DNA of 64,000 nucleotides from Solimonas marina. Its GTDB lineage: Bacteria > Pseudomonadota > Gammaproteobacteria > Nevskiales > Nevskiaceae. The stretch covers positions 1-64,000 of the forward strand of contig NZ_JAAVXB010000008.1 of NCBI RefSeq assembly GCF_012241385.1. Reading direction: 5' to 3'. Below are positions 29,988-39,028 of the stretch, piece by piece; position 1 is the stretch's first letter, and each line of letters opens with the position of its first letter. Both the position numbers and the translations under genes were made by a program. A model generated the notes under the pieces. That model was not told the origin of the DNA and ran no database searches. It was given only the letters and a program-made list of their open reading frames with translations.

Positions 29988-30036
29988 CGGCAATGTGGCC
30001 GTGCCGGTGAGAGCCGGCCCCGGCTCCGTTTCGATT
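29988..30036 (+). promoter_or_regulatory. Candidate ANTAR leader (two hexaloop hairpins and terminator) before nasT
   Basis: First hairpin CGGC[AATGTG]GCCG, loop 29992-29997, with A at loop position 1 and G at position 4. Second hairpin GCCGG[TGAGAG]CCGGC, loop 30008-30013, G at position 4 but T at position 1. The 3' arm of the second is also the 5' arm of GAGCCG[GCCC]CGGCTC (30011-30026), which is followed by T-rich sequence ending ATTTTT at about 30036. The two forms exclude each other, the arrangement used by ANTAR antiterminators. The stem-loop could also simply end pspF transcription. Confidence 0.6.
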
Positions 30037-30158
30037 TTTGCGTTTCTTTTCTTTTATCGCAGGGCAATGGCGTCCGCTGCGTGATGGGTCAGCTGCCAGC
30101 TGTTGGGCGGCGTCGGCCTACACCTCACGAATGTGCCACTGGGATAAGGGGATTGCAG

Positions 30159-30830
30159 ATGCTCGACGAAGCGGAGCGATCGAGAAGTAGACGTGATATG
30201 GCGGCGGCCAGGCCCGCTGCCAGCCTGCGCATGGTGCTCGTCGATGACGATGCCGATCGCGCAGCTTTCGTGACGCAGGCGCTGCGCGCCACCGGTCACG
30301 ACGTCATTGCCAGATTGTCGGCCAATGAAGACCTGCTTGCCGCTGTTCGCCGCCTGCGTCCGGACGTGATTCTCGTCGACATGGACAATCCGGCGCGTGA
30401 CGTGCTCGACAACTGTGCGGCGGTCACGCAGCAGGTGCCACGCCCCATCATTTTCTTCGCACGCGACTCGGAACCGGACACGATTTCGCGCGCGGTGCGT
30501 GCCGGCGTCAGCGCTTACATCGTCGACGGCATGGCTGCGCACCGCTTGAAGCCGATCCTCGACGTCGCGATCGCGCGCTTTCGCGAGCATCAGAAGCTGC
30601 GCAACGAGCTCGACGACATGCGGACACGGCTTGCCGATCGGCGCGATGTCGAGCGCGCCAAGGCGATGCTGGCTCGGGTGCGCAAGCTCGATGAGGCCGA
30701 GGCCTATGCCTTGCTGCGTCGCAGTGCGATGGCGCGGCGCGTGACCATCGGCGAGGCGGCGCGCACCGTGTTGGCGGCTGCCGAGCTGTTCGACGCCGAT
30801 GTCAGTGAGTCCGGCGGAGGTGTTGCGTGA
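30159..30830 (+). CDS. nasT: NasT-type response regulator with ANTAR RNA-binding domain
   Basis: 223 residues. Receiver-like domain from MVLVDDDADR with acidic site VDMD near residue 74, then a coiled linker and a C-terminal ANTAR domain (ADRRDVERAKAMLARVRKLDEAEAYALLRRSAM region, about 160-215). ANTAR proteins bind paired hexaloop hairpins in leader RNA and stop terminator formation; NasT does so for nitrate assimilation genes when released by NasS. The start follows AAGGGG. The stop overlaps the nasS start (GTGA). The order nasT-nasS is the reverse of the common one. Confidence 0.9.
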   Translation: MLDEAERSRSRRDMAAARPAASLRMVLVDDDADRAAFVTQALRATGHDVIARLSANEDLLAAVRRLRPDVILVDMDNPARDVLDNCAAVTQQVPRPIIFFARDSEPDTISRAVRAGVSAYIVDGMAAHRLKPILDVAIARFREHQKLRNELDDMRTRLADRRDVERAKAMLARVRKLDEAEAYALLRRSAMARRVTIGEAARTVLAAAELFDADVSESGGGVA

Positions 30831-32053
30831 ATCTTGTCATTCCATTCCGGCCCGAAATCACGCACCTCACGGTCGGCTACATGCCGCTGCTCGATTCGGC
30901 GCCCCTGTTGTGGGCGGCGCATCGCGGCTACTTCCGCGCGGCCGGATTGGATGTCGAGTTGGTCGGTGAGGTGTCGTGGGCGAGCCTGCGCGACCGGCTC
31001 GCCTATGGCGCACTCGATGCCGCGCAGTGCCTGGCGCCGATGCCGGTTGCCGCGACGCTCGGCGCCGACGGTGTCGGAGTGCCGATGGTCACCGGCTTGT
31101 GCCTGTCCCGCGGGGGCTCGGCGATCACGTTCTCGCGCTCGATGGCGGACCGCCTCGGCATCAACGGCACCATGAGCGTCGCCGACAGCTCTGCGGCGGT
31201 GGCACGCTATGTCCGCGGCGGCGGTCGCTTGCGTCTCGCGCACGTGTTTCCGTTTTCGATGCATCACTATCTGCTCCGCGACTGGCTCGCGCTCGGCGGG
31301 CTCGATCTGATGCACGGCGGCGATGCGGCGGGTATCGAGTTCTCGGTGGCGCCGCCACCGCAAATGGTGCGCTTGCTTGAAATTGGTGCGGTTGACGGCT
31401 TTTGTGTCGGCGAGCCTTGGAATACCGCGGCGGTCAAAGGAGGGCTCGGGTATGTCGTGACGCCGACCAGCGAGATCTGGGACGGTGGCGCCGACAAGGT
31501 GCTGGGCGTTACCCACGAGTGGGCGCAGCAGTTTCCCGATACGCACCGCGCGCTACTGTCGGCGGTAATGGCGGCGCTCGCGGAAATGGCGAGTCGCGAT
31601 GTAACGGCGGAACTGACGATGCTGCTGCATCGCATGAAGGTCGTCGCGGTGCCGGAGTCGTGGATTGAGGCCGTGCTGCGCGGCCAGGGCATGGGCAGCC
31701 CGCCGCGCTTTGCGACCGGATTGCATGCGTTTCCGCGCCGATCGCAGCTGATGTGGTGCGCCCTGCAGATGTTGCGCTGGCGCCAATGGGCGCAGCCGAT
31801 CAGTTTGTCGAAAGTGACGAGTGCGGTTTGCGATGTGTCGGCGTACTGCGACGCCGCGGCTGCGCTGGGCTTTCCGCGTCCATCGGTGGATTCGGTCCGT
31901 GAGGGTGCCGGCCGCGTGGCGCTGGGCTCGGATGGTGCGTCGATCGAGTCTCGCTTTGTTGATGGCTCGGAGCTTGATCCGGCCAACCCTGCGGCCTATC
32001 TGACCGCGCGCGGCTGGCCACTCGACGAGGCGCAGAGCGCCGTCGCCGGCTGA
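30827..32053 (+). CDS. nasS: NasS-type cytoplasmic nitrate/nitrite sensor
   Basis: 408 residues, similar to the NrtA/TauA type substrate-binding proteins but without a signal peptide. Binding-fold markers: LTVGYMPLLDSAPL at the N-terminus, DAAQCLAPMPVA near 65, and GFCVGEPWNTAAV near 200, a stretch typical of NrtA/NasS nitrate binders. NasS holds NasT until nitrate or nitrite binds. The GTG start overlaps nasT by four bases. A perfect sigma54 promoter follows its stop by 29 bases. Confidence 0.9.
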   Translation: MNLVIPFRPEITHLTVGYMPLLDSAPLLWAAHRGYFRAAGLDVELVGEVSWASLRDRLAYGALDAAQCLAPMPVAATLGADGVGVPMVTGLCLSRGGSAITFSRSMADRLGINGTMSVADSSAAVARYVRGGGRLRLAHVFPFSMHHYLLRDWLALGGLDLMHGGDAAGIEFSVAPPPQMVRLLEIGAVDGFCVGEPWNTAAVKGGLGYVVTPTSEIWDGGADKVLGVTHEWAQQFPDTHRALLSAVMAALAEMASRDVTAELTMLLHRMKVVAVPESWIEAVLRGQGMGSPPRFATGLHAFPRRSQLMWCALQMLRWRQWAQPISLSKVTSAVCDVSAYCDAAAALGFPRPSVDSVREGAGRVALGSDGASIESRFVDGSELDPANPAAYLTARGWPLDEAQSAVAG

Positions 32054-32082
32054 AGTGGGTGTCGTGCACGCGCGGTCGCGCA

Positions 32083-32098
32083 TGGCACGGCACTTGCA
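32083..32098 (+). promoter_or_regulatory. Sigma54 promoter of the TPR operon
   Basis: TGGCACGGCACTTGCA is a perfect match to TGGCAC-N5-TTGCA. Predicted start about 32109, giving a leader of roughly 107 bases before the first gene. Confidence 0.9.
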
Positions 32099-32110
32099 GT
32101 TTCGATTTGC

Positions 32111-32184
32111 GCGGATGCCGTTCTCGGGCATCCGCATACCGGGCCGCCGAAGGCCCGGGCCTCACAGCGGCCAATGACGTCCGC
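32111..32184 (+). promoter_or_regulatory. Structured leader RNA with an AnnGnn hexaloop
   Basis: Three hairpins in succession. The first is GCGGATGCC/GGCATCCGC (32111-32135), starting two bases after the predicted transcript start. The second is CCGGGCC[GCCGAA]GGCCCGG (32139-32158). The third is GCGG-C-[AATGAC]-G-CCGC (32167-32184) with one C-T mismatch and loop 32173-32178, A first and G fourth. The third has the same stem plan as one in the narK leader. No T run follows, so a terminator is not evident. Confidence 0.5.
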
Positions 32185-32215
32185 GACTTTCCCAGCATTT
32201 GCCAGGAGTGGTCGT

Positions 32216-32416
32216 ATGTCATCGGACGTCATCTTGTTCCCCTTCATCGATCCGGCCGTGCAGATCATCGTTATCTGCGCTGCGGCCTTCGTCGTCTTTT
32301 TTTTTCTTTCTGCGTTGAGTGATGTGCTGCGCATGCGTCGCCATGCGCCGCGTGCCGAACGTTCTGCCCAAGCTGCCGAACCACATGCCAGCATCGCGTC
32401 AAATTCGTCTCCATAG
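32216..32416 (+). CDS. Small single-pass membrane protein, first gene of the TPR operon
   Basis: 66 residues: a short N-terminus, one strong membrane helix (about 14-35) and a basic, polar tail. AGGAG lies nine bases before the ATG. The end overlaps the next gene by 32 bases. I do not recognise a family; size and shape suggest an inner-membrane anchor or regulator for the operon's envelope proteins. Confidence 0.65.
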   Translation: MSSDVILFPFIDPAVQIIVICAAAFVVFFFLSALSDVLRMRRHAPRAERSAQAAEPHASIASNSSP

Positions 32417-34058
32417 CGCCGGTTACCGATGCCGCATCCTCACGCTGGCTGTCGTTGCGTGGCTGGTCAGCGCGTCGGCGTCGGCGGCTGATTCGTTGCC
32501 GTCGATCACCGCGGACGCCCTCGAGCTTGCGGTTGCGTCACAGCAAGCGTCGGTCCCCGAGCGCCCGGCGCTGTATGTCGGCTCGACGCTCAAGGGTGCT
32601 GTTCTGCGCGATGTCCGCGTGTGGATCGATCGGCAGCCGGTCGTGCGGTATCAGTTCAGCGAGGCGCAGGCCCGCGCGCTCAACGCCGGCGGTCTGTGGC
32701 GCCTGGCCGTGCTGCCGGGCGACGGCGCCGCGCATCATCTGGTCGCCGAATTTCGCGCCAGCCAGGACGATGGCCAGCTGCAACATCAGTTGATCGTCGC
32801 CCAGCTCGACCGTTCACTGGTCGGCGGCGCCGGTGTCGCGCAAATGCTGGTCATCGGCGGCGGCGGCCTGCTGCACCATGCCGATCTGGCGCTGGCGAGC
32901 GTCGGCAGCGACGCGCTGGCCCGTGAGGCCGATACGCTGCTTGCCGGTGGCGAGCCGTTTGCCGCCGCCGTGCGCTATGCGCTGGCGCCGGGCGTCGATC
33001 CGCTGCGCGTGCAGGCGGCACGCGCGGCTCTGGGGCTGGTGGCGGCCGACGCGCCAACCGTACCGTTGTTGTCGCAGTTCAATGCGGTGTTGGCCGCTGG
33101 CGGTGACGTCGATGCCGGCCTCAAACAGGTCGCCGACGGCAGCGCGGTGCGCGATGTCGGCTTGTCCGTCAAGGATCTCGCCAACGTGACACGCGGCTAC
33201 CGCGCCCTGCGGGCCGGACAGCACGACGAGGCGACGACGGCGTTTCGCGCGGTGCGCAGTCCCGGACCGTATTCGAATGCCGCGTTGCTGGGCCTCGGCT
33301 GGACTTATCTCGTGCCGCATCGCGGTCTGGTTGCCGCTGCCGATATTCCGCTGCGACCGAGCGGCGCCGATGCCGTGGCGCAGGCGCGCCGCGCATCGCC
33401 GTTTCGCTACCTGCAGGCCGTCGCTGAGGGTGCCCATGCCGACGACGTGCGTGCCGCGCTGGTGCCTTGGGTGGAACTGATCGGTCGTGACCCGCTGGAC
33501 CCTGCGGTGCAGGAAGGCATGCTGGTCGTGCCCTATGCGCTGGATCACGTCGGGGCGCATCGCCAGGCGCTCGACTATTACAGCCGGGCGGTGCAGAAGC
33601 TCGAGGCGGCGCGGACGACGCTCAAGCAAGCTGCCGCGGATGTCGACGGTGGCCGAGAACTGGGTGACGTCGATGCGCGTGATGCCGATGCGCGCAGTGG
33701 CTGGTCGCGCCAACTCGTCGAACGCAGGGACGACCAGCTTGCGGTGCCGGTGCGCAGCTTGATCGATGCGCCCGCCGTTGCGGCGGCATTGCACGATTAC
33801 CGGCAGTTGCAGGAAATCGATCGCGTGCTGTCTGCTGATGAGGACCGGCTCGATGCCAGCGGCGCCGATCTTCGCGCTCGCATTTCGGCCTTGCGTCGGC
33901 GGGTCGCAATGGCGCGCGATGCAAGCGCCGCTCAGGCGCGCGCGGCGATGCACGACGAGCTGGCGCGGCTCGATCGGCAGACGTCGGTCTATCTGGCCGA
34001 AGCCGAGTTCGCCATCGCGCGTCTTTACGATCGCGCGCCACATGGGGATGGCTCGTGA
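32385..34058 (+). CDS. Exported helical repeat protein, TPR operon gene 2
   Basis: 557 residues. A signal peptide (about 15-37, ending SASA-AD) is followed by a short beta-rich stretch, then helical repeats: a segment around 185-330 with ALRAGQHDEATTAFRAV looks like a TPR, and 400-557 is coiled-coil rich. No catalytic motif seen. Four-base overlap (GTGA) with the next gene shows coupling. The start is uncertain: the chosen ATG lies inside the previous gene and has no clear ribosome site. Confidence 0.7.
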   Translation: MPASRQIRLHSAGYRCRILTLAVVAWLVSASASAADSLPSITADALELAVASQQASVPERPALYVGSTLKGAVLRDVRVWIDRQPVVRYQFSEAQARALNAGGLWRLAVLPGDGAAHHLVAEFRASQDDGQLQHQLIVAQLDRSLVGGAGVAQMLVIGGGGLLHHADLALASVGSDALAREADTLLAGGEPFAAAVRYALAPGVDPLRVQAARAALGLVAADAPTVPLLSQFNAVLAAGGDVDAGLKQVADGSAVRDVGLSVKDLANVTRGYRALRAGQHDEATTAFRAVRSPGPYSNAALLGLGWTYLVPHRGLVAAADIPLRPSGADAVAQARRASPFRYLQAVAEGAHADDVRAALVPWVELIGRDPLDPAVQEGMLVVPYALDHVGAHRQALDYYSRAVQKLEAARTTLKQAAADVDGGRELGDVDARDADARSGWSRQLVERRDDQLAVPVRSLIDAPAVAAALHDYRQLQEIDRVLSADEDRLDASGADLRARISALRRRVAMARDASAAQARAAMHDELARLDRQTSVYLAEAEFAIARLYDRAPHGDGS

Positions 34059-36913
34059 GCGCACGCCACTGGCATCGTGCATTGGTGCTGTGTGCGCCGG
34101 TCGTGGTGATGACGGTCGCGCATGCCGCCGATGCGCCGACCGTCGGCACGCTGACGAAGAACAATGGTCTGCGCGAGAGCGGTCACTTCATCGTCAAGAC
34201 GCCGGACATCCTGCGCATCGAAAAGTCGCCGCCGGTGACGCCTGACCCGCAGCAGGCCATGGCCTACTACGACCGGGTGATGGCGCTCGACAGCGCTGAT
34301 CCGCAACTGCGAGCCGAAGCCATGCGTCGCGCCGCTTATCTGCGCATCGAGCTTGCCGACGACGGCAGTGGCAAGATCGATGCGCCCAAGCTCCGTGAAG
34401 CGGTGACGATCTATCAACGCTTGCTACAGGCGCAAGCGCACGATCCGGCCAACGACCTGGCGTTGTATCAGCTGGCCCGCGCCCAACAGTTGCTCGGCGA
34501 CGACACGCAGGCGATCGCGCGTCTGCAGGAGCTGGGGCAGCAATATCCACAGTCGGCACTGGCTGGCGACGCGAGTTTTCGCGCCGCCGAACTGTTGTAT
34601 GTCCGCCATCGCTATGCCGAGGCCGAGCCGCTGTACCGCCAGGTGCTGGCGATGGGCACGGATACGCCGTACTACGCGCCAGCGCAATACAAGCTGGGCT
34701 GGAGTCTCTATCAGCAGGATCGCCATGCCGATGCGGCGGCGGTGTTCGTGGCGTTGCTCGACGCCGACCTGCCGCCGGGTTCGGTGAGTGACGATGCACA
34801 GCAGGCGATCGCGACCGTGCCGCGCAGCAAGGCAGAGTTCGCCGGCGACGCTTTGCGCGTCAGTGGGCTGGCGTTCGCCGCGATGGGGGGCGGTCCGGCG
34901 ATGAATCGCTACTTTGCAGAGCACGGCGAGCCACGCTTCGCGCCGTTGCTGTATCGCTCGCTCGGAACGGCGCTGCTCGACAAACGTCGCTATACCGACG
35001 CCGCTCAGGTTTACACCGCCTACGTCGACCGCCATCCGGACGATCGCATCGATCCACGCTTTCAACAGTACGCGATCGAAGCGCTCGCGGCAGGTGGTTT
35101 CGACGAGCCCTTGCTCGACGCCAAGCGACAGTATGCGCAGCGCTACGCGCCGGGCGCGCCGTACTGGCATGGGCAGGCGCCGCCACAGGTCGTGATCGCG
35201 CACCTGCGTGACGATCTCGAGGATCTTGGCGAAACACAGCAGGCGCGGGCACAGCAATTGCCGGTCGGCGATGTCCAGCGTGCACCGGCGTTCCTGGCTG
35301 CGGCCGACTGGTATCGTCAACGCCTCGCGCTCGATCCGCCGGATGCGCCGTCGGCCGATATCGCGATGCACTACGCCGATGCCCTGTTCGATGGCGGCCA
35401 GACCGAGTCGGCGGCGCAGGCCTACGAACAGGTCGCCTATGGGCCGACCAATCCGCGCGCGGCGGAAGCGGCGTACGCGGCAGTACAGGCATATCAACGG
35501 CAGGCGCATGAGGTCGATGCCGCGCGGCGGCCCGAGGTGTTGAAGCGGTCCGTGGCGTCGAGCCTGCACCTGGCGCAGCAGTTTCCAGCACATCCGCGGC
35601 GTACCGCGGTGCTGACGCGCGCAGCCGAAGATCTCTACGAGTCGCATGACGATGCGCAGGCCATTGTCGTTGCGCAGCGGGTCCTCGATGAGCGCGCGGC
35701 ACCGCCCAGTGACGCACAGCGTTGCGAGCTGCTCGGCGTTGTCGCCAACGCCCAGTTTGCGCGCCACGACTACGCTGCGGCGGAGCAGGCCTACACCGCC
35801 TTGCTGCACGCATTGCCGGCCGGCGCCGAGCAGCGCGATGGCACCGGCGAAAATCTCGCGGTTGCGGTCTACCGTCAGGGAGAGGCCGCGCGCGACGCGG
35901 GCAAGCTGCGCAGTGCCGCCGAGGCGTTCGCACGGGTCGGCACGCTGGTGCCCGACGCGAAGATTCGGGTGCAGGCCGATTACGATGCGGCGGCGGCGCT
36001 GATGGCGCTGAAGGACTGGCCGTCGGCCGAGCGCTCACTGGAGAGCTTCCGCGCACGTTATCCGCAGCACACGTTGGCGGCCGATGCTGACAAAAAGTTG
36101 GCGTACGCGTATGAGCAGGATCGCAAGCCGTCGTTTGCCGCCGACGTCTACGCGCGCATTGCGCGTCGCGACAGCGAGAGCGCGGCGGTGCGCAGTGAAG
36201 CCGCATGGAAGTCGGCGACGTTTTACGACGATGCGCAGATGAGCCGCGCGGCCGTGAGCGCTTATCAATACGCGATCGGCGGTGAGGTGCGGACCGATTT
36301 TTCGCATGATCTTCAGGCACGGCGGCGGCTCGCCGATCTGGAGCGCGATACGCTCGGCGACGAGGCGGCCTATCGACAATGGCTGGCATCGATCGTCGCC
36401 ACCGATGCCGGTGCCGGCACGCACCGGACATCGCAGTCGCAGCAGATGGCTGCCCAAGCCGAGCTGGAGATCGGTCGTCTCGATGCTGACGCGGCGCGCC
36501 GCACCACGCTGACGATGCCGCTCAAGCGCAGCTTGCCGCAGCGCAAGCAGGCCATGCAGGCCGCCATCGATTCGTTGATGCGCGCGGCGCAGAGCGACGA
36601 TGCGGATATCACCACGGCCGCGGCCTATGAGATCGGCAACGTCTACCGCGATTTCAGTCGCGCACTGCTCGACTCGCAACGGCCACAGAACCTGCAGGGC
36701 ACCGCACTCGAGCAGTATCAAATTCTGCTCGAGGAGCAGGCGGATCCCTTCGATCAAAAAGCGATCGATGCGTATTCGGCGAACTTGAATCGGGTTCAGC
36801 AAGGTATCTGGAACGAGTGGACCTCCCGGAGCGCTACGGCGCTGACGGCGCTGGCCCCGGCGCGATATGGCAAGAATGAGATGCATGATGATCGATACGA
36901 CGCACTGCAATAG
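34055..36913 (+). CDS. Large exported tetratricopeptide repeat protein, TPR operon gene 3
   Basis: 952 residues. Signal peptide (1-24, ending AHA-AD) and then many TPR-like helix pairs across the whole length, for example YYDRVMALDSADPQLRAEAM, FRAAELLYVRHRYAEAEPLY, AQYKLGWSLYQQDRHADAAA and NAQFARHDYAAAEQAYTALL. Such proteins are periplasmic scaffolds. I have a general memory of similar TPR genes beside ExbB/ExbD or AgmX modules in gammaproteobacteria; none of those is present here. Partner and role unknown. Confidence 0.75.
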   Translation: MSARHWHRALVLCAPVVVMTVAHAADAPTVGTLTKNNGLRESGHFIVKTPDILRIEKSPPVTPDPQQAMAYYDRVMALDSADPQLRAEAMRRAAYLRIELADDGSGKIDAPKLREAVTIYQRLLQAQAHDPANDLALYQLARAQQLLGDDTQAIARLQELGQQYPQSALAGDASFRAAELLYVRHRYAEAEPLYRQVLAMGTDTPYYAPAQYKLGWSLYQQDRHADAAAVFVALLDADLPPGSVSDDAQQAIATVPRSKAEFAGDALRVSGLAFAAMGGGPAMNRYFAEHGEPRFAPLLYRSLGTALLDKRRYTDAAQVYTAYVDRHPDDRIDPRFQQYAIEALAAGGFDEPLLDAKRQYAQRYAPGAPYWHGQAPPQVVIAHLRDDLEDLGETQQARAQQLPVGDVQRAPAFLAAADWYRQRLALDPPDAPSADIAMHYADALFDGGQTESAAQAYEQVAYGPTNPRAAEAAYAAVQAYQRQAHEVDAARRPEVLKRSVASSLHLAQQFPAHPRRTAVLTRAAEDLYESHDDAQAIVVAQRVLDERAAPPSDAQRCELLGVVANAQFARHDYAAAEQAYTALLHALPAGAEQRDGTGENLAVAVYRQGEAARDAGKLRSAAEAFARVGTLVPDAKIRVQADYDAAAALMALKDWPSAERSLESFRARYPQHTLAADADKKLAYAYEQDRKPSFAADVYARIARRDSESAAVRSEAAWKSATFYDDAQMSRAAVSAYQYAIGGEVRTDFSHDLQARRRLADLERDTLGDEAAYRQWLASIVATDAGAGTHRTSQSQQMAAQAELEIGRLDADAARRTTLTMPLKRSLPQRKQAMQAAIDSLMRAAQSDDADITTAAAYEIGNVYRDFSRALLDSQRPQNLQGTALEQYQILLEEQADPFDQKAIDAYSANLNRVQQGIWNEWTSRSATALTALAPARYGKNEMHDDRYDALQ

Positions 36914-37580
36914 CGCAGCACGGACGACGCTGGCCACGAGCGTGCTGGCCATGGTGCTGGCTGCATGTTCGACGGTGGACGGTCCCTCATCGGGACGACC
37001 GGCGCCGACGGCGCAAGCCGTGCCATCGGTTGCGGTCGCACGCTCGGCGCGCGATCCGCAGGATGACGCGCAGGCCCGCTTCGACGGGGCACTGAAGCTG
37101 ATGAATGACGGGCGTTACGCCGAAGCTGAAACCGCGTTGCAATTGCTCGGTGAGGATTTTCCGCAGTATTCGGGGCCGTTGACGAATCTCGGCATCCTTT
37201 ACGTCAAGCAGAAGAAGCGCAGCGCTGCGGTCGACGCCTTCCGCCGTGCGATCAAGGCCAAGCCGAACAATGCGATCGCGTTGAACTGGCTGGGCGTGCT
37301 GAGCCGCGAGCAGGGGCGTTATCGCGATGCCGAGCGGTATTACCAGCTTGCCGCTCGCGCGCGGTCGGACTACGCCGCACCGCATTTGAATCTGGCCATC
37401 CTTTACGACGAATCGTTGCATCGGCCGCAGGATGCCGTCGACGAATATCGCGCCTACCAGAAAATCGCCGGTGATCAGGATCAGCCGATGGTCGAAGTCT
37501 GGGTCCATCAGATCGAAGATCACTTGCCGTCGCCATCGCGATCGATGACGGCTTCTGCGACCGAGCAGGTGATTCAGTGA
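36885..37580 (+). CDS. TPR lipoprotein, TPR operon gene 4
   Basis: 231 residues. Signal with lipobox LAAC (cysteine near residue 28) and then three or four TPR units: ARFDGALKLMNDGRYAEAET, PLTNLGILYVKQKKRSAAVD, ALNWLGVLSREQGRYRDAER, PHLNLAILYDESLHRPQDAV. Expected to sit in the outer or inner membrane facing the periplasm. It overlaps the end of the previous gene by 29 bases and the next by four. Confidence 0.75.
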   Translation: MMIDTTHCNSAARTTLATSVLAMVLAACSTVDGPSSGRPAPTAQAVPSVAVARSARDPQDDAQARFDGALKLMNDGRYAEAETALQLLGEDFPQYSGPLTNLGILYVKQKKRSAAVDAFRRAIKAKPNNAIALNWLGVLSREQGRYRDAERYYQLAARARSDYAAPHLNLAILYDESLHRPQDAVDEYRAYQKIAGDQDQPMVEVWVHQIEDHLPSPSRSMTASATEQVIQ

Positions 37581-37909
37581 TACGCCGTCGTTGCATCAAG
37601 TCGGGGTCGGCGACAGTGCTGGCGGTGATGTCGCTGCTGGCCAGCGTCGCGGCGCTGGCGGACCCAGCGGCGGCGAAGGCCACGAAGCCGGCGGCCGAGG
37701 TCGGGACCACGCTGATCGGTGACCGTGACTCGGCAGTTGGGCTGTATCTTTTGCCGTGGAAGGACGAAGCGCCGAGTGACATCGATCGGCCGCCGTTGCA
37801 CTTCGAGCTGGCAAACAAGCCGGTCGATCCCACGACGTTCGCCGCGCGTATCCAGCGTGAAGACGACAATGCCGCGTATCGTCGTGTGCGATTGGAGCCG
37901 AAGTTCTGA
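37577..37909 (+). CDS. Small exported protein, TPR operon gene 5
   Basis: 110 residues with a signal peptide (about 1-28, ending ALA-D). The mature part has no recognised domain; GDRDSAVGLYLLPWKDEAPSD is its most distinctive segment. A GTG start overlaps the preceding stop (GTGA). It is the last gene of the operon and converges with apbE; no clear terminator lies in the 63-base gap. Confidence 0.65.
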   Translation: MIRRRCIKSGSATVLAVMSLLASVAALADPAAAKATKPAAEVGTTLIGDRDSAVGLYLLPWKDEAPSDIDRPPLHFELANKPVDPTTFAARIQREDDNAAYRRVRLEPKF

Positions 37910-37972
37910 TTGCCGCCAAGCAAAATCCTGGAATCAGAAAAGTCAGAAAAATAGAAACGTGAAGAACATGCA

Positions 37973-38959
37973 CTACGCAGCGATGCGTAGCTGGCTGCCG
38001 TCCTGCGGCCTGAGTCGCGCAGCCAGTGCCGGAGTGGCGATCAGCTCGTCGTGTTCGGTCAAAACCAGGACCTGATCGATCTTCATGCGCGCAGCAAGTT
38101 CGCGCCAGGCTTGGGGGCCGGCGACGAACAGCGCGCCGCCAGCGGCGTCGGCAATCGCCGCGTCGGGATGCACGACGGTCAGGCTACGCAGCCCTTGTAC
38201 CGGCCAGCCTGTGCGCGGGTCGAGCAGGTGAGAATAGCGCTTGCCCCCATACTCGAAATAGCGCTGATCATCGCCATGCGTAATGACCGCCTCATCCGTG
38301 GCGTCCAGCGTTGCGAGCAAGCGGGGAATGGCCGATTCGCGCGGATCGCGGATGCCGACGCGCCACGGCCGTTCATTGCGGACGCCGCGCACCGCGAGGT
38401 TGCCGCCGGCGTCGATGCTGGCGTTTTCGTAGCCCATGCGCTTCAGCGACGTCAGCGCGCGGTCGACGATATAGCCCTTGCCGATGCCGCCGAAGTCCCA
38501 GCCAACGTTGCGCGCCGGACCGTAATGGTCGCTGCCATCGTAGTCCGGTGCGATTCGCAGCGAGGCGAACAAGGCGTCGATCTCGATCTGTGGCGGCGGT
38601 TCGTCACGCAATCTGGTCATGTCGTCGAAGCCCCAGAGCCGAACCAGTGAGGCGATGCGCGGTTCGAAGCGGCCGCCACTCAGGCGGTGGATATTCCATG
38701 CCCGATCGAACAGCGGCTTCAGATGCTTGGGAATTTCCGCACGCTGGCCAGCGGCGAGGCGACGATTGAATGTTGCCAGTGACCCTGCACCCCAGGCCCA
38801 GGCATCGTGCCCGAACGACAGCAACTCGCTTTCGACGACCGCCAGGGCTGAATCCGCTGCGACGCGACCGCGGGGTTCGACGATCACCGTCGCGGTGACA
38901 AACGTGCCCATCGCCATGAAGCGACGCTGCAATGGCGTCGGCCTGCGTAGCCATCCCAT
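37973..38959 (-). CDS. apbE: FAD:protein FMN transferase
   Basis: 328 residues. It attaches FMN from FAD to a Ser/Thr of target proteins by a phosphoester bond. ApbE motifs: RFMAMGTFVTATV at the N-terminus, DFGGIGKGYIVDRAL (about 165-180), DAGGNLAVRG and HLLDPRTGWPV. The obvious substrate is the FMN-binding domain protein three genes upstream in the same operon, which carries the target motif. No typical lipoprotein signal is visible at this start, unlike many periplasmic ApbE proteins. It is the last gene of the operon. Confidence 0.92.
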   Translation of the reverse strand: MGWLRRPTPLQRRFMAMGTFVTATVIVEPRGRVAADSALAVVESELLSFGHDAWAWGAGSLATFNRRLAAGQRAEIPKHLKPLFDRAWNIHRLSGGRFEPRIASLVRLWGFDDMTRLRDEPPPQIEIDALFASLRIAPDYDGSDHYGPARNVGWDFGGIGKGYIVDRALTSLKRMGYENASIDAGGNLAVRGVRNERPWRVGIRDPRESAIPRLLATLDATDEAVITHGDDQRYFEYGGKRYSHLLDPRTGWPVQGLRSLTVVHPDAAIADAAGGALFVAGPQAWRELAARMKIDQVLVLTEHDELIATPALAARLRPQDGSQLRIAA

Positions 38960-39028
38960 GGCTCGAGCCTTTCCTTGTCAATGGAGGCGGGAGCGGCGGG
39001 GGCCGCTCCCGAAAAGGATGCCGCGCGT

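Noticed and set aside
32139-32158. Second hairpin of the TPR leader as an intrinsic terminator
   Set aside because: No T run follows, and its loop (GCCGAA) lacks the A at position 1, so it is neither a clear terminator nor the ANTAR target.
34424-35809. 461-codon minus-strand open frame inside the large TPR gene
   Set aside because: Opposite a protein with a signal peptide, repeats and coupled overlaps; no ribosome site or domain on the minus strand.
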